NCBI GenBank assembly: GCA_003224085.1
Contig: QHYK01000096.1
Span: 25,811 to 66,402, forward strand
Source: Acidobacteriota bacterium
Lineage (GTDB): Bacteria > Acidobacteriota > Terriglobia > Acidiferrales > UBA7541
Length of the DNA stretch: 40,592 nucleotides
Reading direction: 5' to 3'
Position numbers and translations under genes: made by a program. Of the stretch, positions 1 through 8,260 are shown piece by piece (within the stretch, counting starts at the first letter, position 1; every line of letters starts with the position of its first letter). The notes under the pieces were generated by a model. The model worked only from the letters and a program-made list of their open reading frames with translations, ran no database searches and was not told the DNA's origin.

Positions 1-1270
1 CTCCATCCAGCAAGGCGGGTTCCTCCATGCAAGAGAACCTCCATCAGCCGGATCATGCGGGTGTCCTGGATCTTGATGCCAGGGAATTTGACGGTGCCTA
101 CCTGCATGGGGAGGGCCAAGCGTTGCAAGAGCGGGAAATCCACGTGGACATTGAACCATTGGGCCTGGTATCCGGCGAAGTGATCGGTGATAGCCAGGAA
201 GCGCTCGCGCACCGCTGGCAGATGATCGAGCCCCTTTTTAAGCCCGAAGTTTGCCAGGTTGTTGGAGCAAAGCTCGTTTCGAAGGAAGGCCGAGAACTTC
301 TCGTATTGCCGGAGGAAAGCACTTTTGAAATACACCCGGAAGACGTGATGTCCATGCTCGATCTGTTCGAGGGTGGTGTGTAACTTCCCTTTGAGCTTCT
401 TGGTTACGGGGCAGCCGAAGATCTCGGAGATTTTGTGGGCGGTTATCTCCCAGAGGCCCAGCTCACAGGAGCGCTCGAAGATTTTGTGAATCGGGAAATG
501 CCGTTTGAAGATGAAATTACGGCAGAATTCAATCTGCTGAATGGAGTAGAAGCCTTTCTCTCGCGCTCGGAGAACTTGGGGCCGAGGACCAGGGTCCAAT
601 ATTCGAGCCGCTTGCGGATGATTTCTGGACTCAGACGATCCGCGGCCGCCTGCAGCGCCGCGGGATCACAAACCGCGAGGAAGGCATTGTCGTTCCTCCG
701 GAAGGAGATCTTTTGGCGGAGAAGTTCCTTTTCCATAAAGGCATGACCATTGATGTAGTAGGTAGTGTGAAAGGGGAAAAACGAGGCGACCCGCACGACC
801 ATGGGGCCGAGAACTTCATCGCGCAGGTAGAAATAGTAGTGTGTAAAGCGGCTGCGTTGTTTGTGCAAGATGCGGTAGTCGGGATCGGCGGTGGGAAACT
901 TGGGCAGGACGGAGCGAAAGGTCTGGCCCTGCTCCAGGCTTTTGAAAATGAAGTACACGCCATGTTGGTTCTGGCGCTCCATGCGGCGGAGCCAGGGACG
1001 GACGTAGTCTTCCTTGCGTACGCCCTTCTCGGCCCACTCCATGGCAATGTTGCGCTTGCGGGCGTAAGCGTCGACCCAGTGGTGGTAGTCGTCGGTCCGC
1101 TGTCGCAGCACTTCCTTGGTGATGGCGCCGACGCCCAGCACTTCGCGGAAGAAATAGACGGCATTCTCCGGGCGGGTCAGGGCGGACAAATAGCCGTTGA
1201 TGACGATACGGTCGAAGCAGTGGTATACGAACAAGAGTAAACCGGCAAACAGACGGTGGAACAGTTCCAT
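1..1270 (-). pseudogene. Frameshifted gene of unknown function, 3' end beyond the window
   Basis: The reading starts at the ATG at 1270, preceded by AGGAG eight bases upstream. It runs as an aromatic-rich, soluble-looking protein (start MELFHRLFAG) to about residue 236 (GPKFSERERK). There the frame drifts into low-quality sequence, while an adjacent minus frame continues without a stop from about 565 to base 1 with matching style (GFYSIQQIEF, KLHTTLEQIEHG, NELCSNNLANFG). A single-base indel near 555-572 therefore splits one protein of more than 420 residues whose C-terminus lies outside the window. I do not recognise the family. Tyr, Phe, Arg and Lys abundance would suit a nucleic-acid-handling protein, but no catalytic motif is visible. 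It may be a real pseudogene or a sequencing error. Confidence 0.6.
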
Positions 1271-1316
1271 CCGACGATCTCCTGGCCGGTTACTTTACCC
1301 GTGAAGGAGGACTTCC

Positions 1317-1706
1317 GTGAAGCAGCGAATGATCCAGCGTGGCCCGGGGCAACAGAGGGTAGACGGAGCGAGTTTCCGTCTGATCGATGAGGTCCATTAT
1401 ATCCAAGAGCGTGCCGCCGAACAGGACAGCCGCGTGATCACCCTACCGCAATGCCTACTGTTCTCGAGCCAAACGGGCGATGCCTGGTTGCTCGAACCGG
1501 CCGATCACCTTGCTGTTCCGGTGGCCCGCAATGGAGATCCTTTACCGGTCTACATCGAGGAGACGGACCAGAACTTCACCATTGGCTGGACGGGGACCTA
1601 CTGCATCGATGGCCAAGCCTTCATCTACTCGGAACGAAACTCAGGCCGCGTCCGCACCATCCTTGGCTACCCAACACAGCACATCGTCGAGCAGACTGGA
1701 TCTTAA
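1317..1706 (+). CDS. Hypothetical protein, 129 aa
   Basis: This is a small acidic protein with no signal peptide or membrane segment. The GTG start at 1317 is chosen because a near-perfect AAGGAGG lies six bases upstream (1304-1310). The C-terminal half (residues about 75-125) looks like a compact beta-rich domain with the motifs IGWTGTYCIDG and RVRTILGYPT. I do not recognise the family. It is divergent from the frameshifted gene on its left and converges on the AhpD-like gene on its right. Coding status is supported by the strong ribosome site and a sensible composition; function is unknown. Confidence 0.6.
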   Translation: MKQRMIQRGPGQQRVDGASFRLIDEVHYIQERAAEQDSRVITLPQCLLFSSQTGDAWLLEPADHLAVPVARNGDPLPVYIEETDQNFTIGWTGTYCIDGQAFIYSERNSGRVRTILGYPTQHIVEQTGS

Positions 1707-1724
1707 AATTTCAAATATCTTTGG

Positions 1725-2075
1725 CTAGGTTTTTAGGCCCTTAACTTCGCGCATGCGAGCGAAGGCGCGCCGAACGTGGGGAATGGTAATGGAGCCGCCG
1801 ACGATGAGCGCGACATTAAGGGCATCAATGACCTCGTCGCGCTTCCATCCTTCTTCGCCGCAACGCACCAGATGGTAGGTGATGCAGTCGTCGCAGCGGA
1901 GCACCGCGGAAGCAACCAGGCCGAGCAACTCCTTGGTTTTGGTGCCGAGGGGGCCGGGCTCGTAAGCCTGATGGTCGAGCGCAAAGAACCGCTTCATGCC
2001 CAGGTGGCTGCAGCCAAGAATTTCTTCGTTCAAGTCGGCACGAAATTTCTGAAAGTCTTCCAGGCGATCGGCCAT
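1725..2075 (-). CDS. Carboxymuconolactone decarboxylase / AhpD-like protein
   Basis: A 116-residue single-domain protein of the carboxymuconolactone decarboxylase family. The active-site signature is RCDDCITYHLVRC around residues 79-91, a CxxC followed three residues later by His, as in the AhpD-type alkylhydroperoxidase relay. The following segment DEVIDALNVALIVGGSITIPHVRRA is the usual family helix. Such proteins are cytoplasmic oligomers that act in peroxide defence or simple decarboxylation; the substrate cannot be told from sequence. The ATG at 2075 has GGAGGA just upstream. It is divergent from padR, so the 183 bp between them may hold both promoters. Confidence 0.85.
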   Translation of the reverse strand: MADRLEDFQKFRADLNEEILGCSHLGMKRFFALDHQAYEPGPLGTKTKELLGLVASAVLRCDDCITYHLVRCGEEGWKRDEVIDALNVALIVGGSITIPHVRRAFARMREVKGLKT

Positions 2076-2226
2076 GGCTCCTCCGGAAATCGTATAGGCA
2101 GCCGTGTAGAGCGACCGCCCTGGTTATTATGAACGAATTGTTACACCCGAGGCACCCGTGTAGGGGACCTTGGATTAGCTCGTAGACTGCCGCCGGCCTC
2201 GCAAGCGGAAGCGCACTCGTGTATAG

Positions 2227-2245
2227 TCGATTATCGATATAGCGA
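2227..2245. promoter_or_regulatory. Candidate PadR operator
   Basis: An A+T-rich palindrome with core TATCGATA (2232-2239), flanked by TCGAT and TAGCGA, lies 14 bases before the padR start. PadR proteins commonly repress their own promoters through such AT/CG palindromes. The sequence is seen directly; the operator role is inferred from position. Confidence 0.5.
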
Positions 2246-2258
2246 TGGTCGAGCGTCT

Positions 2259-2609
2259 ATGCCCAAACAAAAATTGAACCCGCTTCCTTCGGCCGCCTTC
2301 CAAATCCTTCTGGCCCTGGCCGGAGAAGACTTGCATGGCTACGGCATCATGCGCCAGGTCGCGGAGCAAACCGGCGGATGCATGCGGCTCGGTCCCGGAA
2401 CGCTGTACAGCTCCATCCAGACGCTGCTCGAAGCAAAACTGATCGAAGAGACCGACGCACGCGAGGACGCCAAACTAGGCAATGAGCGGCGACGGTATTA
2501 CCGGTTAACTTCCGCAGGACGCAAGCTCGCGCGCTCCGAGGCCGAGAGACTCGCTCGTTTGTTGCGCGTCGCACGCTCCAAGAGGATCTTAAGGGGGGAG
2601 TATGTCTGA
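2259..2609 (+). CDS. PadR family transcriptional regulator
   Basis: A 116-residue winged-helix regulator. Residues about 12-85 form the PadR domain: the helix LALAGEDLHGYGIMRQV, the recognition segment LGPGTLYSSIQTLLEAKLIEE, and the wing RRRYYRLTSAGRKL. The short C-terminal helix is the dimerisation arm of subfamily 2. In Acidobacteriota this type of PadR is regularly paired with a membrane protein gene whose N-terminus reads YPSRFR, exactly as here: the next gene overlaps by 8 bp, so the two are translationally coupled. PadR proteins are repressors relieved by ligand; the ligand is unknown. Autoregulation is suggested by the palindrome upstream. Confidence 0.93.
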   Translation: MPKQKLNPLPSAAFQILLALAGEDLHGYGIMRQVAEQTGGCMRLGPGTLYSSIQTLLEAKLIEETDAREDAKLGNERRRYYRLTSAGRKLARSEAERLARLLRVARSKRILRGEYV

Positions 2610-4059
2610 GAAGATTTACGTCTGGCTTCTCCGCTTGTATCCTTCGCGTTTTCGCGAAGCTTACGGCGAGGATGCGCTGCAACTGTTCCGCGACCGCGCC
2701 CGGGAGGAAGAAGGATTCCTCCTGCGGCTGCGGCTTTGGTTCGACCTTCTTAGCGATTTAGCCTTGTCCGTCCCGCGAGAGTATTTTCATGTTCAACCCC
2801 GGCTCGCAAGCCTTTCCGCTCATCTTCGTCCCGACGGCGTCCCTTCCTTCTGTGTTCTTGCAAAGGAATCCCTCGGCCCCGGCGCGCTCCTGTTCGGCGG
2901 CGTGCTGTCGGTCGCTGCGCTCGTGACCTTCTCAGTCTTGCTCAACCATGGCGTGAGGCACGTTCCGCTGAGCGCTTTGATACGCCCGACACAAAGATCG
3001 GCCGGCGCGCGCTCGTCGCCTTTCGATTCTTCAGCGCCGCCGACAGCCAACAACACGGGCCAAGAGACAATCGGATCAAAACCGCCAGAGCAGCCGGAAA
3101 TAGCGGCCACTTCTTCCCGGCCGAATCATGGCGCGGCCACGAAGCCACGTGTGAACACGAAACTTGATGCGACCGAGCGCCGGCGCGTCATTGACGCGGC
3201 CACCGCGATCCTGGAGAAAGATTATTTCGACCACCACAATGCAAAGAAGATGGCGGCTGCGCTTCGGGCTCACGAAAAGAACGGCGATGACGACGCCGTG
3301 ACCGATGGCCGAGCCTTTGCCGCGTTGCTGACTCCGCAGATGCGCGAGGTCAGCCCGGACAGGCACCTGACACTGGATTACAGCGAAGCTCCTCTCGCTC
3401 AGCACCCCATAGGACCAACGCCAGAAGACCTTGCAGGTTATCGGAAAGCCATGAAGAACCAAAACTGCACTTTTGAAGGGGTCGCCATTCTGCCGCACAG
3501 CATCGGCTATCTGAAGCTCAATTCATTCCCGGATGTTTCCCTATGCCGGGCGACGGCCGCGGCGGCGATGGATTCCCTGAACCATACAGAGGCCGTCATT
3601 TTTGATTTGCGGGACAACCGCGGCGGCGAGCCGGCCATGGTCTCGTTCCTGGCCGCCTACCTCTTTGACCATCCGGAGTATCTGTACAATCCGAGGGAGA
3701 ACACGACCGAGGAGTCTTGGACGCACTCGCCTGTTCCGGGAAACAAATTGGCCGATAAGCCGGCATATGTGTTGACTTCAAGCAGGACTTTCTCCGGCGC
3801 CGAGCAATTCTGCTACGACTTGAAGATGTTAAAACGCGCCACGCTTGTGGGTGAGACGACCGGTGGCGGCGCCCATTCGGGCGTTTGGCATCGCATTGAC
3901 GATCACTTCGGAATGGGCATTCCGGAAACGAAAGCCATTAATCCCTACTCAAAAACCGATTGGGCGGAAATCGGCGTCGAACCGGACGTCAAGGTCAAGG
4001 CTGCCTACGCCCTTGAGGCAGCCAAAGAGCTGGCGCTCGCCCAGTTGCGGAAGAAGTAG
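2602..4059 (+). CDS. Membrane-anchored S41 family peptidase-like protein
   Basis: A 485-residue protein in three parts. Residues 1-65 carry the acidobacterial PadR-partner N-terminus (YPSRFREAYGEDALQLFRDR). One transmembrane segment follows at about 93-115, then a disordered Pro/Ser linker to about 180. Residues 190-475 form a C-terminal-processing-peptidase / retinoid-binding-type S41 domain. The expected motifs are present: DLRDNRGG (335-342), SSRTFSGAEQF with candidate nucleophile Ser398, and GETTGGGAHSG (417-427). The catalytic domain should face the periplasm. Start ATG 2602 overlaps the padR stop and has a purine-rich AAGGGGGGAG site. No PDZ domain is evident. The fusion of a PadR-partner anchor to a protease domain suggests a regulated envelope peptidase; substrate unknown. 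Confidence 0.85.
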   Translation: MSEKIYVWLLRLYPSRFREAYGEDALQLFRDRAREEEGFLLRLRLWFDLLSDLALSVPREYFHVQPRLASLSAHLRPDGVPSFCVLAKESLGPGALLFGGVLSVAALVTFSVLLNHGVRHVPLSALIRPTQRSAGARSSPFDSSAPPTANNTGQETIGSKPPEQPEIAATSSRPNHGAATKPRVNTKLDATERRRVIDAATAILEKDYFDHHNAKKMAAALRAHEKNGDDDAVTDGRAFAALLTPQMREVSPDRHLTLDYSEAPLAQHPIGPTPEDLAGYRKAMKNQNCTFEGVAILPHSIGYLKLNSFPDVSLCRATAAAAMDSLNHTEAVIFDLRDNRGGEPAMVSFLAAYLFDHPEYLYNPRENTTEESWTHSPVPGNKLADKPAYVLTSSRTFSGAEQFCYDLKMLKRATLVGETTGGGAHSGVWHRIDDHFGMGIPETKAINPYSKTDWAEIGVEPDVKVKAAYALEAAKELALAQLRKK

Positions 4060-4139
4060 GCGTTTGGGAACGGTTCGATAACCCGCCAGCGAGAACCAAT
4101 CAAGCCAGCCCACCGGACGTGCTCTCAAAGATGAGAAAT

Positions 4140-4609
4140 CCGCCAAGGGGATCGCACGCTTCTTTCCGCGTGGTGGTCGGCGCCAACGGAAATGTGTACG
4201 GCACTGCCTCCTATAGCGGGGTTGCCAATGAATCGGGCACGGCGTTCCAGTTGACCCCACCGGCGGTTGCAGGCGGCTCTTGGACATGCGCCGTGATTCA
4301 CACTTTTAGGGGGGCACGGATGGAGCGAGTCCGGCGTCGACACCGCTCTTCGACCTGAGTGGCAACTTGTACGCTACGACCTGGAACGGCGGCACCGGGT
4401 CGTGCTACCAGGGCTGCGGCACGGTGTTCAAGCTGGCCCCACCCTCGAAAGGCAACTCTTGGACCGAGACCGTGCTCGCCAGCCTGGCGAACAGCGGACA
4501 AAGCCCCAATGCCTCCATGGTGGTCTTCCGGAACGGTCTGCTGTACGGTACAACGCTTTACCTCGGCGCCGCGAACCTTGGCTCGGTATTCACATTGGTT
4601 CCTTGACGA
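4140..4609 (+). pseudogene. GloVer-type tandem-repeat protein fragment, frameshifted
   Basis: Two frames together encode repeats of the extracellular GloVer type. The first has GNVYGTASYSG and GTAFQLTPP; the second has GNLYATTWNGGT, GTVFKLAPPS, GLLYGTTLYLG and GSVFTLVP before a TGA at 4607-4609. They join if the G6 run at 4309-4314 is read as G7, giving HTFRGGTDGASPAS. Intact family members are several hundred residues with a signal peptide and many repeats. Here only a C-terminal piece remains, with no N-terminus or ribosome site, so it is a remnant of a secreted beta-propeller-like protein. The right edge abuts the structured RNA-like region. Confidence 0.7.
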
Positions 4610-4610
4610 C

Positions 4611-4645
4611 TCCCCACGCCCAAGCGGCGGGGGATTCTTCGGAGC
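4611..4645 (+). repeat. GC-rich hairpin related to the 3' hairpin of the adjacent RNA-like element
   Basis: CCCCACGCC and GGCGGGGG pair across a short CAAGC loop and are followed by ATTCTTCGG. The same design (CCCC, A, YGCC, AAG loop, GGCGGGG, then T-rich) recurs at 4842-4865. Such paired hairpins are typical of ends of IS200/IS605 and ISC-type elements. It lies immediately after the GloVer fragment stop and could be a transposon-end remnant or part of the RNA. Confidence 0.45.
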
Positions 4646-4679
4646 TACTATGCAGCCTAAGCCGCACATCTCACGACGA

Positions 4680-4866
4680 TGTTTCCTGCTTCGCAGGCGC
4701 GTGCCTGGACTCGCGTCCAGGTCTTACCGCGTCTCCACAGGCTGACCGCGCGTCCCTCGGCGTCCCGACAGAACCGCTTGGTTTTTGCGGATCCCATCGA
4801 GAGCTGGCGCTTATCACAAAATTTCGTCCGGAGCCTTATATCCCCATGCCTAAGGGCGGGGGCTTT
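4680..4866 (+). ncRNA. Candidate orphan IscB-type omega RNA (HEARO-like structured RNA)
   Basis: The interval has no protein-coding character but is dense in perfect stems: CCTGC/GCAGG (4685-4697), CCTGGAC/GTCCAGG with a TCGC loop (4704-4721), CCGC/GCGG around a T-rich loop (4774-4790), and CCCCATGCC/GGCGGGGG near the 3' end (4842-4862). Conserved-looking linkers include CCACAGGCTGACCGC, CGACAGAACCGC and CCGGAGCCTTATATCCCC. From memory of the family, this order resembles the HEARO/omega RNA found upstream of iscB, which guides a Cas9-ancestor nuclease with a short guide at its 5' end. No iscB or tnpB gene follows; the 3' end meets the stop codon of the deacylase gene. The family assignment is recognition, not alignment. 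Confidence 0.55.
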
Positions 4867-6574
4867 ACGGCTCCATTTGGTAACCGGGACCGCGGAGGAC
4901 TCTTCCAGGTCTCGCGCCTGTCATTTTGCCCTGATCTATGACGGGAACGCCGTTGACCAGCACGTAGTCCATTCCTTGGGAAAGCTGATTGGGATTGCCG
5001 AATGTGGCGAGGTCGCGGATCGTGGCGGGATCGAAGATGGTGACGTCCGCCCACATCCCCACGCGAAGCACGCCGCGGCCTTCCAGGCGCAACCGCTGCG
5101 CGGGAAGCGCGGAGAACTTGCGAATGGCATCCGCCAGAGTGAGCTTGTGCTCTTCGCGGACGTACTTGCGCAGGATGCGCGGGAAAGTGCCGTAGGCGCG
5201 AGGATGCGCGTGCTCCCTGCCGAGAATTCCTTCTGGCGAAACGCCCGAAGAATCGTTATCAATAGATACCCAAGGCTGTTGAAGCCCTAGGACCACATCG
5301 GGGTCGTACATGCCCTGAACAGCGACGCCGGTCGCAGCCTCATCTTCGATGAGAAAATCGAAGATCGTGTCGATGGGATCCTTGTTCCAAAGCTTGGCGA
5401 CTTCGGCCATCGTTTTTCCCTGGAGCGGCAGAAGCTTCAGATTTTGCACCGAGCCGATGAGGATCGATTCGGGACCCGTGATCTGCTGCCATTCATTTTC
5501 CCAATCATCGGAAGCCGTGAGCATGTCCTTGCGGATGCGTTCGCGGGCGGCAGGATCGTTCAAGCGCGCGAGCAGCTTCGCGGTGCCTCCGTCATGCGCC
5601 CAGGGCGGAATGAAAGCGGAAAGTCCGTTGCCCCACGCCGTGTAAGCGTAAGTGTCTGCGGCGATGTCCACGCCTTGCGCGCGGGCCGCTTCAATCTTGG
5701 CGACGGCTTCGGGCATGCGCCCGAACGACGGTTTGCCAGCAACTTTGAAATGCCAGATTTCCACCGGGATTTGCGCCTCGCGGGCGATGCGAATCACTTC
5801 GTCGAGCGATTGGAGAATGGCGGTGCTCTCGCTGCGCATGTGCGTGGCATAGATGCCGCCGTAGTGTGACGCCTCCGAGGCGAGCGCGATCAACTCCTCG
5901 GTTTTGGCGTAGGGCGCGGGCGGATATTCAAGAGAGGTGGACACGCCCACCGCGCCGTCCAGCATTGCCTGGCGAACGAGTTGCTTCATCTGGTCGAGCT
6001 GCGCGGGTGTGGGCTGAACGTCGTCATCGCCGAGGACCATTCGCCGGACCGTAGTTGCGCCGACGTAATCGGCGACGTTGATGCCGATTCCCTGTTTTTC
6101 GAGGCGCGCGAAGTATTGGCGGAACGTCTGCCAATCGGGTTGAATGCCAAGAAGCGCGAACTGTCTTTTGCCCGCACGGCGAATCCCGTCGTTGAGCGGC
6201 GCGACGGATTCGCCCTCCCCGGTAATCTCCGTTGTGATGCCTTGATAGATTTTCGACGGCAGGCGCGGATCAACAAGAATCGTCAGCTCGGACTGGCCAA
6301 GCATGTCAATGAAGCCCGGCGCGACGATTTGGCCATGCGCTTCCATGGTGCGCGTGCGAGTTGCGTTCGCGAGATTGCCTATCGCTGCAATTTTTCCGCC
6401 GCGAATGCCGATGTCACCCGAATACCAGGGCGAGCCTGTGCCGTCAATGATTCGGCCATGCATGATCACGATGTCGAAGGGCGCGGATTGGGCCCCGATG
6501 CGCGGTGGGATTAGCAACGCAGAAAGAAACGCCAGAAAAACAAACCTTCGTCGCGTCGTTGCGGGTTGGGTCAT
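4865..6574 (-). CDS. N-acyl-D-amino-acid deacylase / D-aminoacylase family amidohydrolase, exported
   Basis: A 569-residue amidohydrolase with a basic N-terminus and hydrophobic signal segment (residues 8-29, cleavage near GAQS). Family motifs include VIMHGRIIDGTGSPWYSGDIGIRGGK, THMRSE (244-249), WHFKVAG (274-280), DIAADTYAYTAWG (303-315) and the C-terminal HAHPRAYGTFPRILRKYVREE. Known members hydrolyse N-acyl-D-amino acids with bound zinc. The usual metal site GFIDxHxH is replaced by GFIDMLGQSE (87-96), so the canonical HxH pair is absent and metal use may differ. The ATG at 6574 overlaps the potC stop as ATGA, making this the translationally coupled last gene of the transporter operon. It probably releases the amine or amino acid that the ABC system imports. 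The exact substrate is inferred only. Confidence 0.85.
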   Translation of the reverse strand: MTQPATTRRRFVFLAFLSALLIPPRIGAQSAPFDIVIMHGRIIDGTGSPWYSGDIGIRGGKIAAIGNLANATRTRTMEAHGQIVAPGFIDMLGQSELTILVDPRLPSKIYQGITTEITGEGESVAPLNDGIRRAGKRQFALLGIQPDWQTFRQYFARLEKQGIGINVADYVGATTVRRMVLGDDDVQPTPAQLDQMKQLVRQAMLDGAVGVSTSLEYPPAPYAKTEELIALASEASHYGGIYATHMRSESTAILQSLDEVIRIAREAQIPVEIWHFKVAGKPSFGRMPEAVAKIEAARAQGVDIAADTYAYTAWGNGLSAFIPPWAHDGGTAKLLARLNDPAARERIRKDMLTASDDWENEWQQITGPESILIGSVQNLKLLPLQGKTMAEVAKLWNKDPIDTIFDFLIEDEAATGVAVQGMYDPDVVLGLQQPWVSIDNDSSGVSPEGILGREHAHPRAYGTFPRILRKYVREEHKLTLADAIRKFSALPAQRLRLEGRGVLRVGMWADVTIFDPATIRDLATFGNPNQLSQGMDYVLVNGVPVIDQGKMTGARPGRVLRGPGYQMEP

Positions 6575-7404
6575 GGGAACTCTCCAGGTTGTTCCAAGGG
6601 CTCTTGTGACGTGCCGCTAAGGCTCCGGGCGCGCAAATGATACCAAATCACGATGAGTCCGACAGAAACGGCGAAGATTAGCGTCGAGACCGCATTGATT
6701 TCCGGTGTGATGCCGCGGCGAAGGCGGCCCCAAATTTCTAGCGGAAGCGTGTTATCGCGGCCAATCAGGAAAAATGTGACGGCGATTTCATCCATCGAAA
6801 GCGTGAAGATAAGCAGTCCCGCCGCGATCAGAGAGAGCTGGAGATTGGGAAGCGTTACTCGCCAAAAGGTCTGCCAGGGAGTCGCACCCAGATCGAGCGA
6901 AGCCTCTTCCTGAGCGCGGTCCATTTTCTGCAAGCCGGCAAATAGCTCAGTCGTAGCAACGGAAATGAGTGCGGTTCCATGACCAAGGAAAACCGTGAGC
7001 AAGCTGAGATGTACTCCCGCAAATACGGCGAACATCAGCAGCGAGAGCCCCGTGATAATGCCCGGAAGAATCAAAGGCAGGAGCACGAGGCGGCGGAACA
7101 GAATTTTCCCCGGAAATGTCGCCCGGTCGAGAGCTAGGGCGGCAAGCAAACCCAACGTGAGGGCCAGCACGACGCTTGCGGCAGCGACGATCAGGCTACT
7201 CAGAACGGAATCCCAAATGGAAGAATCGGCGAAAAGCTGTGAGTACCAGTTCCAGGTGAAATGACGCGGTGGAAAACCGCCAACGCCATCGCGATTGAAG
7301 GAATAAAGGATGAGCACAACGATCGGCAAATAAATGAAAGCAAAAACGAGTGTCGCGTAAATCGCTAGAAGCGGCGCGCGGCCGGTTGCGGGTTTTGCGG
7401 TCAT
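6571..7404 (-). CDS. potC: ABC transporter permease, PotC-like (polyamine)
   Basis: Inner-membrane permease of the spermidine/putrescine class with six predicted membrane segments. The EAA loop that docks on the ATPase is visible as EEASLDLGATPWQTFWRVTLPNL. The segment LSMDEIAVTFFLIGRDNTLPLEIWGRLRRGITPEINA is typical of PotC/YdcV. I chose ATG 7404 (MTAKP) because it overlaps the potB stop as ATGA; a start four codons upstream (7416) is possible. The stop overlaps the next gene in the same way. It forms the permease heterodimer with PotB, driven by PotA and fed by PotD. Confidence 0.93.
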   Translation of the reverse strand: MTAKPATGRAPLLAIYATLVFAFIYLPIVVLILYSFNRDGVGGFPPRHFTWNWYSQLFADSSIWDSVLSSLIVAAASVVLALTLGLLAALALDRATFPGKILFRRLVLLPLILPGIITGLSLLMFAVFAGVHLSLLTVFLGHGTALISVATTELFAGLQKMDRAQEEASLDLGATPWQTFWRVTLPNLQLSLIAAGLLIFTLSMDEIAVTFFLIGRDNTLPLEIWGRLRRGITPEINAVSTLIFAVSVGLIVIWYHLRARSLSGTSQEPLEQPGEFP

Positions 7405-8246
7405 TTGAACACCCACCGCTTTTCGAGGAATTCACTCAAGAAAAGCAAGGAAATCGTGATGACAAGAATCCCCACGGAGATAGCCGCGCCAAGCGGCCAG
7501 TCAAAGGCAGCGCCAAACAGACTCTGTACCACATTGGCGATCATGGTACCGGAAGGGCCGCCGACCAGGAGAGGCGCGAGAAAGTCACCAAGCGAGAGAA
7601 CGAACGCAAATGTCACTCCCGCGAGCAAACCGGGCATGGAAAGGGGAAAAATGACCCGCCAGAAAGTTTGCAGGGAGCCAGCGCCCAAGTCCTGCGAGGC
7701 TTCGATGAGTGGGCGCGGAATGTGTTCGAGCGCGGCGTAAATGGGCAGAAAGACAAACGGCGTGTAGATGTGCGTGAGCATCAGCACAACCGCGAAAGGA
7801 CTGTACAGAAAGAAACCCACAGGTTCGCGGGTGAGATGCAGATATTGCAGGAAGCCGTTGAGCACCCCGTCGCTGCCGAGTATCGTTTTCCATGCGTAGC
7901 CGCGCACGAGATAGCTTACCCACAGAGGCACAATCACAAGTTGGTAGAGAAGCTCCTTGCGCCTGCCGGCATGAAAAGCCAGATAATACGCGAGCGGATA
8001 GCCGAGCAGGATCGAGCAAATCGTAACGGAAGCAGCGATGCGCATGGTGCGGAAAAGCACTTCGGCATACAGCGGATTCGTGAAAAGAGTTTTGTAATTG
8101 TCCAGATTCCAGCGGTGCACGATGGCGCTTTCGCGCACTGCCCACAGACTGTGAACAAACATCAGCGCGTAGGGAAGCAGAAGAAAAGCGCCAACCCAGA
8201 CCAGCGGGGGGATGGCAACGAGCGATTTATAGGCGCGCGAATACAT
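7401..8246 (-). CDS. potB: ABC transporter permease, PotB-like (polyamine)
   Basis: A 281-residue permease with about six membrane segments. The N-terminal segment IPPLVWVGAFLLLPYALMFVHSLW and the EAA loop LIEASQDLGAGSLQTFWRVIFPLSMPG place it in the PotB/PotH group. The loop LSLGDFLAPLLVGGPSGTMIANVVQ is the equivalent of the conserved permease motif for polyamine systems. It follows potA by 14 bp and overlaps potC by 4 bp. Together they form the transmembrane channel; specificity for putrescine versus spermidine cannot be read here. Confidence 0.93.
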   Translation of the reverse strand: MYSRAYKSLVAIPPLVWVGAFLLLPYALMFVHSLWAVRESAIVHRWNLDNYKTLFTNPLYAEVLFRTMRIAASVTICSILLGYPLAYYLAFHAGRRKELLYQLVIVPLWVSYLVRGYAWKTILGSDGVLNGFLQYLHLTREPVGFFLYSPFAVVLMLTHIYTPFVFLPIYAALEHIPRPLIEASQDLGAGSLQTFWRVIFPLSMPGLLAGVTFAFVLSLGDFLAPLLVGGPSGTMIANVVQSLFGAAFDWPLGAAISVGILVITISLLFLSEFLEKRWVFK

Positions 8247-8260
8247 TGGTCTAAAGGCTC

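Noticed and set aside
4611-4866. Complete IS200/IS605 or ISC element
   Set aside because: No transposase, TnpB or IscB frame is present; only RNA-like and end-like sequence remains.
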